A program made the translations under genes and the position numbers. A DNA stretch of 33,777 bases, taken from NCBI RefSeq assembly GCF_028281305.1, contig NZ_JANQKD010000046.1, positions 1-33,777 of the forward strand, read 5' to 3'. Within the stretch, counting starts at the first letter, position 1. Every line of letters begins with the position of its first letter. This stretch comes from Pelagibius sp. (GTDB lineage: Bacteria > Pseudomonadota > Alphaproteobacteria > Kiloniellales > Kiloniellaceae). This document shows positions 17,399 to 27,479 of the stretch, one piece after another. A model generated the notes under the pieces. It was not told where the DNA came from. It saw only the letters and a list, made by a program, of their open reading frames with translations, and searched no databases.

Positions 17399-18265
17399 AT
17401 GATGGATGCCTTGGCGAGTGACCCTTCGGCCCTGACGCGCCGGCAGGAGGACGCCCTGATCGCCCTGCTGCGCGACGTCGCAAAGGCGGAGATCCTGCCG
17501 CGCTTCCGCCGCCTGGCCACCGACGACATCCGCGCCAAGACCGCGCCCGACGATCTTGTCACCGAGGCCGACCTGGCCGCGGAGGCCGCCATCACGGCGG
17601 GCGTCCGGGAGCTGCTGCCGGCAGCGGCGGTCATCGGGGAGGAGGCGGTCTCGGCCGATCCTTCCCTGCTGAACGGGATCGGCGGCGGTCTGGCCGTCAT
17701 CCTCGATCCCATCGACGGCACCTGGAACTTCGCCAACGGCCTGGCCGTCTTCGGCGTCATCCTCGCCGTGGCGGTGGAGGGCGAGACGGTCTTCGGCCTG
17801 CTCTACGACCCCCTGCTCGACGACTGGGTGCTGGCCCGCAAGGGCGGCGGCGCCTGGTTCTGCCGGCCGGGGGAAGAGCCTTTCCGCCTTTCGGTCGGAC
17901 CGGCAGTTGCGCCGGAGGAGATGACCGGCTTCGTCCCGCTCTTCACCTTCCCACGCGCGCGCAGGCCCGCCATCGCCCAGGCCATAACGGACTTCCGCCG
18001 TGCGCCCTCCCTGCGCTGCTCCTGCCACGAGTACCGCCTGCTCGCCCAGGGGCGCGCCGACTTCATCGTCAACGCGCAACTGAACGCCTGGGACCACGCC
18101 GCCGGCGTGCTCGCGGTGCAGGAGGCCGGCGGCCATGCCGAGTTGCTCGACGGACGTCCCTACGACTGCCGCCTCACCGAGGGCAACCTCCTGGTGGCGA
18201 AGACGGAGGCCTCCATCGAGGCCCTGCGCGCGCGCTTCGCCGGACCGCTGGGCGCTACTGGCTGA
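17399..18265 (+). CDS. Inositol monophosphatase-family phosphatase
   Basis: A 288-residue metal-dependent phosphatase of the IMPase/SuhB/HisN/CysQ superfamily. The metal-binding residues are in place: GEE (80-82), DPIDGTWNF (103-111) and WDHAAG (231-236). Substrates in this family include inositol-1-phosphate, histidinol-phosphate and 3'-phosphoadenosine phosphate; the sequence does not decide among them. The start is uncertain: ATG 17399 has GGAG about 8 bases upstream and opens where the family does, while a frame from 17219 would add a proline/lysine-rich leader with repeats. Its last 54 codons recur as a decayed copy at 19914-20087. It stands at the left edge of the P450 scar, directly before an aconitase remnant. 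Confidence 0.93.
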   Translation: MMDALASDPSALTRRQEDALIALLRDVAKAEILPRFRRLATDDIRAKTAPDDLVTEADLAAEAAITAGVRELLPAAAVIGEEAVSADPSLLNGIGGGLAVILDPIDGTWNFANGLAVFGVILAVAVEGETVFGLLYDPLLDDWVLARKGGGAWFCRPGEEPFRLSVGPAVAPEEMTGFVPLFTFPRARRPAIAQAITDFRRAPSLRCSCHEYRLLAQGRADFIVNAQLNAWDHAAGVLAVQEAGGHAELLDGRPYDCRLTEGNLLVAKTEASIEALRARFAGPLGATG

Positions 18266-18274
18266 CCCGGGACG

Positions 18275-18410
18275 TCACGCCGCCATCATGGAGTTCCTGA
18301 GCCCGTAGCACAGGATGCCGTGGCTCCTGTTGTACTCCACCGCGCCTGCGCTATCGGTGGGGCAGTCCAGGGCCACCAGGCGGCAGCCCGCAGACCGATC
18401 GGGACACCAG
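18275..18410 (-). pseudogene. Remnant of aconitase gene 3' end
   Basis: Read on the minus strand this stretch ends VEYNRSHGILCYGLRNSMMAA and then a stop, aligning with the intact AcnA C-terminus [21 protein letters not shown]. Upstream residues (CPDRSAGC, LDCPTDSA) match PDGSS and LLCRIDTA less well. No start, iron-sulfur ligands or other aconitase domains remain, and the intact gene lies 2.7 kb to the right. It begins 9 bases past the intact phosphatase stop. It is the trace of a second acnA 3' end, more eroded than its phosphatase counterpart at 19914-20087. Confidence 0.8.
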
Positions 18411-18548
18411 CGCATAAGAGCGCTGCATGCCTCCAAAGAGGGCGCAGAATCGTGCGCCACTCACTCTATGATCGTGCCTTCCGTGTGCGGGCACGGGCGT
18501 TTTCAACAGCCATACGAGTCGCCGCGACCATCAGCTTTGGAGTAGACG

Positions 18549-19796
18549 TTGGCTTTTCTTGAGGAATACGACGCGATACCGGCCGATCAGCCGCAAATGC
18601 GTATCGCCCATGTCGTTAAGTACCTGCGCGGCGACTGGCGCGCAATGTATGAGGATCTACGCGCGAACCGCGCCGTCTTCGAAACACCGATTTTCACCAT
18701 GGTGACCCGCGCGACGGACGTCTTGGATGTCCTGTCTCAGCCGCAGCTGTTCTCCGTACGTGCCAACAGCGTGAGCATGGACCCCTCGGTCGGCCCGTTC
18801 ATGCTGGCGCGGGATGAAACGGCGATCAACTGGCATGAAAAGGGCCTGATGCAGGCCGTCCTGCGTTGGGATGACATCCCGAAGGTGCGCGCTCTTGCGG
18901 GGGATGTGGCGGCGGCTGCGCTGCGGGGCGAAGAGGGTGAGGCCGATCTTGTTCCTTTGCTCGGCCGCCGCGTGCCGCTCAGAATCGTGCAGGACTACTT
19001 CGGCTTTGCCGCGCCGGACGAAAAGGTTCTCGGCTGGTCGTTTGCCACCCAGCATGCCATGTTCCGCAACCTGACGAACGATCCGGACGTCATAGGGCGC
19101 TGTGTCGAGGCGGGCCGGGAGATGCGCGCCTGGCTCTGGCCGTTTCTCGCCGAAAAGTGGGCGGCCGCACCGCTCGAGGACTCCGACGTGGTGAACCGCA
19201 TCATCAACCTGAGCCGCACGCCCGCCGCCGCCTTCGACTCGGAGCGGGTGGTGAGCAATGTCTGCGGACTGCTTGTCGGCACCATCGAGACCATGAGCCA
19301 GGCCATCGTCCAGGTCGTCGATCAGCTGCTCGCCGATCCCGCGCGTCTGGCGCAGGCGCGCGAGGCGGCCCAGGCTGAAGACAGCGCGCATTTCGACGCC
19401 ATCGTCTTCGAGGCGCTGCGCTTCAACCCGATCACCACCATTCAGTTTCGTTTCGCCGAAGTCGACCGCGAGATCGGCACGGGCACGCCCTATGCGCAGA
19501 CAGTCAGGGCCGGGACGCTGGTCGCCGCCTGCACCGGCTCGGCGATGTTCGATCCCGACCTCATGCCCGGCCCTGAGGATTTCAGGACGGACCGGCCCGC
19601 GTCGTCCTATCTGCACCTTGGTTTCGGCCACCACGTCTGTCTCGGCAAACACCTCGGCCTCGTCGCCATTCCCGAAGCGGTTCGCCAGGCCGTTTTGAAG
19701 CCGGACCTGCGGCGCAAGGCGGGCGCCGGCGGCCACATAGACTTCGCCGGCGGCCCTTTCCCGGAGCACTTCCGGATCGAGTGGGGTGGTCGCTGA
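18549..19796 (+). CDS. Cytochrome P450
   Basis: A 415-residue bacterial cytochrome P450, a haem monooxygenase that normally oxidises a hydrophobic substrate using electrons from a separate redox pair. The I-helix acid-alcohol pair is in GTIETMSQ. The K-helix ExxR is EALR in VFEALRFNP. The haem loop is GFGHHVCLGKHLG, with the axial thiolate at Cys364. The usual Phe seven residues before the Cys is Leu here (LHLGFGHHVCLG). The start codon is TTG (18549), supported by GGAG six bases upstream. No ferredoxin or reductase gene is nearby. Decayed aconitase and phosphatase 3' ends flank it, which suggests arrival by recombination or transfer. The substrate is unknown. Confidence 0.92.
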   Translation: MAFLEEYDAIPADQPQMRIAHVVKYLRGDWRAMYEDLRANRAVFETPIFTMVTRATDVLDVLSQPQLFSVRANSVSMDPSVGPFMLARDETAINWHEKGLMQAVLRWDDIPKVRALAGDVAAAALRGEEGEADLVPLLGRRVPLRIVQDYFGFAAPDEKVLGWSFATQHAMFRNLTNDPDVIGRCVEAGREMRAWLWPFLAEKWAAAPLEDSDVVNRIINLSRTPAAAFDSERVVSNVCGLLVGTIETMSQAIVQVVDQLLADPARLAQAREAAQAEDSAHFDAIVFEALRFNPITTIQFRFAEVDREIGTGTPYAQTVRAGTLVAACTGSAMFDPDLMPGPEDFRTDRPASSYLHLGFGHHVCLGKHLGLVAIPEAVRQAVLKPDLRRKAGAGGHIDFAGGPFPEHFRIEWGGR

Positions 19797-19888
19797 TGCG
19801 CGAGTCCATGGCGACGCGAAACAGATCCAAAGACGGATTCGCTCGGCGCTTGCGCGTCTTCTTCCTCAGTAACTTCGGGGCCTTCTGA
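19796..19888 (+). other. Short frame overlapping the P450 stop
   Basis: An ATG overlaps the P450 TGA (TGATG), giving a 30-residue frame (MRESMATRNRSKDGFARRLR, then VFFLSNFGAF). The overlap is typical of translational coupling. The frame is not recognised. It may be the broken start of a downstream gene that once followed the P450, cut at the junction with the phosphatase remnant. Confidence 0.3.
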
Positions 19889-19913
19889 CCGCCCCGGCAA
19901 CGGCTGACTGTCT

Positions 19914-20087
19914 GAGCGCGCGGCGGGCGTCCTCGCGGTGTAGGAGGCCGGCGGCCATGCCGCCCTGCTCGACGGCGTTACCTACGACTGCCGCCTGACC
20001 GAGGGGAACCTCCTGCTTGCGAAAACAGAGGTCTCCATCGACGCGCTGCGCGCACGCTTCGCCGCCCCGCTGGGCGCCCCGGAGTAA
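19914..20087 (+). pseudogene. Remnant of phosphatase gene 3' end
   Basis: This stretch aligns with the last 54 codons of the intact phosphatase gene: AGVLAV, stop, EAGGHAALLDGVTYDCRLTEGN, then LLLAKTEVSIDALRARFA and a stop. A TAG at 19941-19943 replaces the CAG of QEAGG, so the frame is dead. By hand I count 23 differences in 156 aligned bases, about half of them third-position changes such as ctc/ctg and gcg/gca. That pattern is expected if the copy diverged while still a working gene in another genome. It is the counterpart of the aconitase remnant on the other side of the P450. Confidence 0.9.
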
Positions 20088-20131
20088 TACGCAACTTTAC
20101 GCCGTTTTCATGAGCTGGCGTTTCTGGCTAC

Positions 20132-20821
20132 CTACGGATTGGCGGGAGCGTCCGGACGGCAGGCCGGAGCGTCCATGTCGGTTTGACAGGTCTCAATCGC
20201 CGAAATGTAATTCTGGAGGTGCTCGGGAGGATCCTTTGCCTGCTTGGCAAGCTTCAATCTTTCGACCGATTCCTCGATCCGGCCTGCATAGGCAAGGGCA
20301 TATGCGACGATTGCATTTAGAAAGGGCTTCGCCTCCTCACCAGCCCTTTCCAGTTCAAACTCGGCTTCATGAAGCAGGTCATCCAGAGCTCCCGGGCTCT
20401 CGAAGAAAGAATCCGTTTCGTACCACATCGCGCTTAGCAGCAATCCGAATGCTGTTTCCGTTCCCGATTGACCGAGATGAACGGAGAGCCCATAGGCTCT
20501 CTGCCAAGGTGGCAGATCTTTGAGCGCAGCATAGTCATCCGTATCCACGAAAGAAGTAAGCTCCGAGATCTGCTCCTCTGTGAACTCTTGATAGATCGGT
20601 AGCCCGTTTGACGGGCAGACAGGAAGCCGGGTTACGAATTCGCAGGACGACACTGGCCGAAACGACATGGTTCTGCCGAAGGTGGTGCAACTGGCTGTTC
20701 CCGTGATGGTGAATGTCTCGCCTCCGACAGGGCAGGTCACAGTGCGATCAACGGGGATCCCGGCCCAGGCAGCGCTTCCTGGAAGGAGAAACAGGAAGCA
20801 AAGGCATAGTCTTGGTAGCAT
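20132..20821 (-). CDS. Hypothetical secreted protein of lower GC content
   Basis: A 229-residue protein from ATG 20821 with a signal peptide (MLPRLCLCFLFLLPGSAAWA). The mature part starts VDRTVTCPVGGETFTITGTA, and a run of spaced cysteines (TCP, SCTTF, SSCEF, PVCPS) could form disulfides or a metal site in the N-terminal region. The central and C-terminal parts are helical and acidic (FTEEQISELTSF, LLHEAEFELERAGEEAKPFL) with a TPR-like feel, but no repeat is certain. I do not recognise the family. The gene is visibly richer in A and T than its neighbours and sits between the phosphatase remnant and acnA, consistent with foreign origin. Confidence 0.7.
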   Translation of the reverse strand: MLPRLCLCFLFLLPGSAAWAGIPVDRTVTCPVGGETFTITGTASCTTFGRTMSFRPVSSCEFVTRLPVCPSNGLPIYQEFTEEQISELTSFVDTDDYAALKDLPPWQRAYGLSVHLGQSGTETAFGLLLSAMWYETDSFFESPGALDDLLHEAEFELERAGEEAKPFLNAIVAYALAYAGRIEESVERLKLAKQAKDPPEHLQNYISAIETCQTDMDAPACRPDAPANP

Positions 20822-21000
20822 GGCAGAAGCACTCCGAGCAGATCCGTAAGGTCTATTCAGTGGAAAGGACGATTGCGGCATTTCTATGAACAGTTGCAAA
20901 TCGCGTTTGGTGGCCAACAGATGATGGTAGTTTCATCAGCGTGGCCGTCCTCCACGCGGCCAGGACCGACGCTCATTCTGCTTGCGAGAAGTCAGGCAGC

Positions 21001-21027
21001 AAAAAAGCCCCTGCCGACGGCAGGGGC
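21001..21027 (-). terminator. Intrinsic terminator of acnA
   Basis: On the minus strand a perfect 9-bp stem (GCCCCTGCC and GGCAGGGGC, loop GTC) is followed by six T residues, 33 bases past the acnA stop. This is a textbook rho-independent terminator. The rest of 20822-21059 shows no gene. Confidence 0.92.
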
Positions 21028-21059
21028 CTTTGCTGTTACGGCAGGTTCTGTGAAGGCGA

Positions 21060-23744
<2,685 letters not shown>

Positions 23745-24199
23745 GAGGCTCTCTCCTTTGCCGGTCTTTGGCGCCGGTTCTGTCGCGGCGCGTCTGGTTG
23801 GGCCACACCCTCGTCAATGGCTTGCCGTCCGTATCAGGCGGCCTGAAATCAGACCATGGGGACGGGAAAGGCTATCGAGGACATGCCCCGCGACCGGTTG
23901 CGACCGCTCCGCGGGAGCTCACGTATCGGGATACAGCGCTAACATAGTCATCGCGGCCCGGATGTCCATGAGAATCGGGGGGAATCGCCGGGAAATCCGG
24001 GCTTTTCCGCTGGATGGACCGCTGCAGGCCGCACGACGAAGCAAGGCTAGCACAAGCCCCTTGCCATGCGGTTACCGGCTCTGCCGGAAGAGCCCTTCTG
24101 CCGGAAGAAGTCTTGTCAGGCGGCCTCGTTTACGCGAATGCTGGGCCGTCGTGATCGCCGCACGGTTTGCTGTCGGAACCGGCCTGAAAGGGGCTTTCG
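23745..24199. other. Gene-free divergent region between acnA and the TPR gene
   Basis: This 455-base stretch should hold the promoters of the divergent acnA and TPR-protein genes, but I could not pick out a convincing -35/-10 pair. It contains TCTGCCGGAAGA twice (24080-24091 and 24097-24108) inside a hairpin-prone segment (GGCTCT at 24077-24082 with AGAGCC at 24089-24094). I see no coding frame with a start and ribosome-binding site. Confidence 0.4.
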
Positions 24200-25450
24200 A
24201 TGAAGATGCAGGAGGCCCTGGATTGGGCCCTGGACTGGGTAGCAGCGAACCCGGCGATGACCGCCCTCATCGCGACCTTTCTTCTGCTGGTTCTCGGCGT
24301 CGCCGGAGGGATTCTTGGCCTCTTTGGCCGGCCGCGCCGCCGTGCCGGGCGCGGCGGCGGCACGGTGCAAAGGCGCTCGAATCCCCGCGGCGCCAGCGCG
24401 GCGGAGGGCGAGACCGAAGCCTGGGAAGACTTCGACCCGGTCGAGATCGCCGAGCAGCTGCTCTCCCGGCGCGGTGCGCCGCTTCCCGTCGACAGGCTCG
24501 TGGTCCAGCTCTCGGAACTGCGCAGGGCCGTCGACAAACTGCGCACCTGGGCGCGCACCGGCGTCGACCGGGATCGCACGCTCCTGGCCCTGCGGCAGCT
24601 TGCGGCCGGGCGCGGTGAGGCGGCGGAGACGATCTTTCGCGAGGCCCTGGCGCAGGGCCGGAACGCCACCTTCGAAGGCCGTCTGGCCGCGGCCGCGGCG
24701 GCCCGTCACCTCGGCGCGCTTGCAGTCCTCCATGACGCCGAGGCGGCGGTTGCGGCCTACGAGGAGGCGGTGACGCTCGACCCCGACCACTTCGACGGCC
24801 TCACCAATCTGGGCGAGATCTATATGCACCTGGACCGGCGGGAGGATGCCGAGCGCGTCTTCGCGCAGCAACTGCGCTTCGATGAAATACCCTCCGGTGC
24901 CGGGCTGCAGCGGGTCTCCGCGCTCATCGGTCTGGCGCGCGGTGCCCATGGCCGCGGCGATCTCGCGCGGGCGACCGAGCTCTGCGAGCGCGCCGTCCAC
25001 CTCAGCCGCGACATCGGACAGGACGGCCACCTGGCCTATGCCCTCGGCAACCTGGGCGTTCTGCACTTCGAGCAGGGCCACGATGACCTGGCCGAAGAGA
25101 TGTTGAACCAGGCCCTCGCCCTGGAACAGGCTCTCGGTAACGAGGAGGCCGCGTCGATGGTCATGGGATACCTGGGTACGCTCGCCAAGAGGCGCGGGGA
25201 CCTGGAGGGCGCAGGCGCTGTCTTCCAGGAGATGCTGGCGCTGGCCCGGGACAGCGGCCTCAGAGACCTGGAGGCGGAAGCCTACGATTGTCTTGGCGAT
25301 CTGGCTGAGGCGGACGGCGACCGTGCAGCGGCCGGGAAGCACTGGACGGCGGCCCGCACCATCTTTGCGGAACGGGGCCTCAACGACGAGGTTGCCGAAC
25401 TCGATGCCAAGCTGGACGGCTTGGGCTCTTCGAGCGTGCAGGAGCGCTAG
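24200..25450 (+). CDS. Membrane-anchored TPR protein
   Basis: A 416-residue protein. Residues 20-42 form a single hydrophobic anchor (MTALIATFLLLVLGVAGGIL) followed by a basic Arg/Gly stretch, so the soluble part probably faces the cytoplasm. From about residue 160 there are several tetratricopeptide repeats with the usual spaced Ala/Gly/Tyr pattern: AAVAAYEEAVTLDPDHFDGL, NLGEIYMHLDRREDAERVFA, ALGNLGVLHFEQGHDDLAEE and YDCLGDLAEADGDRAAAGKH. TPR proteins act as scaffolds; no partner can be named. The ATG at 24200 follows AAAGGGG. The gene diverges from acnA and is followed by the lower-GC Fic module. Confidence 0.82.
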   Translation: MKMQEALDWALDWVAANPAMTALIATFLLLVLGVAGGILGLFGRPRRRAGRGGGTVQRRSNPRGASAAEGETEAWEDFDPVEIAEQLLSRRGAPLPVDRLVVQLSELRRAVDKLRTWARTGVDRDRTLLALRQLAAGRGEAAETIFREALAQGRNATFEGRLAAAAAARHLGALAVLHDAEAAVAAYEEAVTLDPDHFDGLTNLGEIYMHLDRREDAERVFAQQLRFDEIPSGAGLQRVSALIGLARGAHGRGDLARATELCERAVHLSRDIGQDGHLAYALGNLGVLHFEQGHDDLAEEMLNQALALEQALGNEEAASMVMGYLGTLAKRRGDLEGAGAVFQEMLALARDSGLRDLEAEAYDCLGDLAEADGDRAAAGKHWTAARTIFAERGLNDEVAELDAKLDGLGSSSVQER

Positions 25451-25695
25451 CCTTCCAAGACGGCTATTCCCGGCCCTTCACGAAGGCGCGGATTGTGGCC
25501 ATGAGTCGTTACTTTGACCGGTCTGGCCTTCGTCTTTTGCATCAGGTACCGCAGGAGAAACGTCGCTAAGGACTTAGGTCTTACGGGAGAGATCCAGGAA
25601 AATTGTTTGGTTTGCAAATAGGTTAAACCAGCTATGCAGTGCCACAGCACAATGACTGCTTTACTCCAACTCTTAATCGATTCACATTATGTTCT

Positions 25696-25710
25696 ACGCA
25701 CTGAGTGCGT
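25696..25710. promoter_or_regulatory. Palindrome upstream of the Fic module
   Basis: ACGCACT G AGTGCGT is a perfect 15-base palindrome ending 32 bases before the small Fic-partner gene. Its placement suits an autoregulatory operator of a toxin-antitoxin operon. The rest of 25451-25742 is A/T-richer and shows no gene. Confidence 0.45.
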
Positions 25711-25742
25711 TTGAGAGATGAGCGAGATACCTGGAGTGGTGA

Positions 25743-25910
25743 ATGACAAACGATTTGGAGAAGCTGCTAAAGGCGGCGAAAAAGGTCACCACTAGCAAAG
25801 CAGATGCGGAAGAGCAGCGGCGGAGCTTTGCCTACGGTAACGCGAAAATCGAAAATGATCATGTAACGCGCGATATCGTAAACAAACAGGCCGAGAAGCT
25901 CCGAAAGTAG
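25743..25910 (+). CDS. Small Fic-associated protein, likely antitoxin
   Basis: A 55-residue acidic/basic helical protein starting MTNDLEKLLKAAKKVTTSKA, with GGAG six bases before ATG 25743. Its middle, RRSFAYGNAKIENDHVTRDI, is the notable part. FicA/VbhA-type antitoxins block Fic enzymes with an (S/T)xxxE(G/N) helix, and here NAKIEN fits that pattern except for Asn in the Ser/Thr place. The gene ends 10 bases before the Fic gene and should be co-transcribed with it. I recall similar small proteins with an SFAYGN-IEN core next to Fic genes in other proteobacteria, from memory only. The antitoxin role is inferred from position and motif. Confidence 0.75.
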   Translation: MTNDLEKLLKAAKKVTTSKADAEEQRRSFAYGNAKIENDHVTRDIVNKQAEKLRK

Positions 25911-25920
25911 GTGTCTTGTT

Positions 25921-26607
25921 TTGACAGCTGACGATGACCGCCACAGCATCGCCCAACGACCAGAGGTAATAGAGAGCGACGCTGAGCGTGCGCCGATTGA
26001 GGCTGCGAATGCACTCCAGCAGTTCGATGCTGTACTCGATGAGATAGACAAAGTTGCGAGAGACGGTTTGCCGTTTCGGCTGCGACCTTCTCTAATTCTA
26101 GGACTGCATCGAATTGCCCTTCAGAACCTCTCAAGCTTTGCGGGCGTGTTCCGGCCAGGGCCGGTGAGTATCGGTAAGAGCAAACACAGTCCCCCCGACG
26201 CGCATCTCGTCGCTGAGCTTGTTGAGCAGATGTGCGACTGGATAAATGAAAATCTCGACAAGCCACCCCTTGAGTTGTGCGCATACGCAATGTGGCGGCT
26301 TAATTGGATCCATCCCTTTGAAGATGGAAACGGGAGAACATCAAGGGCAGTCTCGTATTTGGTTTTGTGTAGCGTTCTTGGCGACCGCCTTCCTGGGAGA
26401 AAAACAATCCCGGAACAAATCGCTGAAAATAAGAAACCCTACTATGAAGCACTCGAGAAAGCAGATGAGGCTTGGGCCGACGGGCAGCTTGATCTTTCAG
26501 TAATGGTTGGGTTGTTGGAGGGCTATCTGGCAACGCAGTTGAAGAGCGTGTTTGATCAGGCATCAATGCCCAACGACGCAAAGTCAGCTGACCGAAGGTT
26601 TCATTAG
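25921..26607 (+). CDS. Fic family protein, probable AMP-transferase toxin
   Basis: A 228-residue Fic-domain protein. Fic enzymes usually transfer AMP from ATP to a hydroxyl on a target protein. The catalytic motif is complete: HPFEDGNGRTSR at residues 131-142, with the catalytic His131 and the anion-binding GNGR. The upstream flap region is LSSFAGVFRPGPVSIGKSKH. The start is probably TTG 25921, since no in-frame ATG lies nearby. It follows the small partner gene closely and ends in a 3-base overlap with the convergent hydrolase stop (26604-26607). The module is less GC-rich than its surroundings, suggesting acquisition. It may be a toxin, or a housekeeping Fic regulated by the partner. Confidence 0.92.
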   Translation: MTADDDRHSIAQRPEVIESDAERAPIEAANALQQFDAVLDEIDKVARDGLPFRLRPSLILGLHRIALQNLSSFAGVFRPGPVSIGKSKHSPPDAHLVAELVEQMCDWINENLDKPPLELCAYAMWRLNWIHPFEDGNGRTSRAVSYLVLCSVLGDRLPGRKTIPEQIAENKKPYYEALEKADEAWADGQLDLSVMVGLLEGYLATQLKSVFDQASMPNDAKSADRRFH

Positions 26608-27446
26608 GTCTTTAAGGTCGCGATAGCTTCGCGCAACAGAAATTCGCTGAGCGCATTAATAGCCTTCGATCGGTGCTCCAAATGCGGCGCGTGACCGACG
26701 GCTGGGATCAGGTGGATTTCAACGGTGCCGGCGACCCGCTGGGCGATTTCTTCGACCTGCGCCGGCGAGCCGTAGGCGTCTTCGGCGCCCTGGATGACCA
26801 GCGTGGGTGCGCTGATACCAGGCAGGTCGGCGCGCATTTCGCAGCCGTCGAAGCCGGGCCGCAGCCAGGTCTCGGCCCAGGCGCGCCAGAGGTCCTCGGT
26901 TTTTTCGCCGTGATATCTGGTGAGGCGTTTTCTTATCGTAGTGGCGCCGGGCTCCGCATCGGCGGCGCGAATGCCGGCGAGGGTGATCTCCTCCACCATC
27001 ACGTGGGGCGCCAGGGCAATGCAGGCGGCGGGCGCCTCGGGAGAGGCGGCGGCGAACATCAGCGCGATAGTGGCGCCGTCCGAATGGCCGATCAGAATTG
27101 GCCGCTCGACCTTGGCGGCGGCGAGGACGGCCGGCAGCACGGTCTCTGCTTCCTGGCGCAGGTAGCCGTTGTCGCGCGGCAGGGCGAGGGGGTCCGAACC
27201 GCCGTGGCCCTGGCGCTCATAGATCAGCGCCGGCAGGCCGAGCCCGGCAGCGAGGGCATCGGGAAAGCCTTTCCACTGGCCGATGGAGCCCAGCGCCTCG
27301 TGCAGGAAGACCAGGGTCGGTGCATTGGCTGGGGCGCCAGTCAGCGTATCGGGCGGCGTGATCCGGCGGGCGCTGAGGCGCAAGCCCTCCGCGTCCAGCA
27401 GCAGGTCTTCGCTTTGCGGTCTGCCCGGCGGGCTATCCGGAGCCAC
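26604..27446 (-). CDS. Alpha/beta hydrolase
   Basis: A 280-residue alpha/beta-hydrolase. The oxyanion region is LVFLHEALGSIGQWKGFP, the nucleophile elbow is GHSDG (Ser122), the acid is probably Asp223 in LVIQGAEDAYGSP, and the base is His252 in VGHAPHLEHRS. The fold fits esterases, haloperoxidase-like enzymes and C-C hydrolases, so the substrate is open. It starts at GTG 27446, 33 bases downstream of the PPK2 stop on the same strand, and may be co-transcribed with it. Its stop overlaps the convergent Fic stop. Confidence 0.9.
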   Translation of the reverse strand: MAPDSPPGRPQSEDLLLDAEGLRLSARRITPPDTLTGAPANAPTLVFLHEALGSIGQWKGFPDALAAGLGLPALIYERQGHGGSDPLALPRDNGYLRQEAETVLPAVLAAAKVERPILIGHSDGATIALMFAAASPEAPAACIALAPHVMVEEITLAGIRAADAEPGATTIRKRLTRYHGEKTEDLWRAWAETWLRPGFDGCEMRADLPGISAPTLVIQGAEDAYGSPAQVEEIAQRVAGTVEIHLIPAVGHAPHLEHRSKAINALSEFLLREAIATLKT

Positions 27447-27479
27447 GCGGCTGTGCCGTCCCTCTAAGGCTCAAGCGCG

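Noticed and set aside
18549..20087. Insertion sequence or integron origin for the P450 region
   Set aside because: No transposase or integrase gene, terminal inverted repeats or target duplication are visible; the flanking gene remnants fit homologous recombination better.
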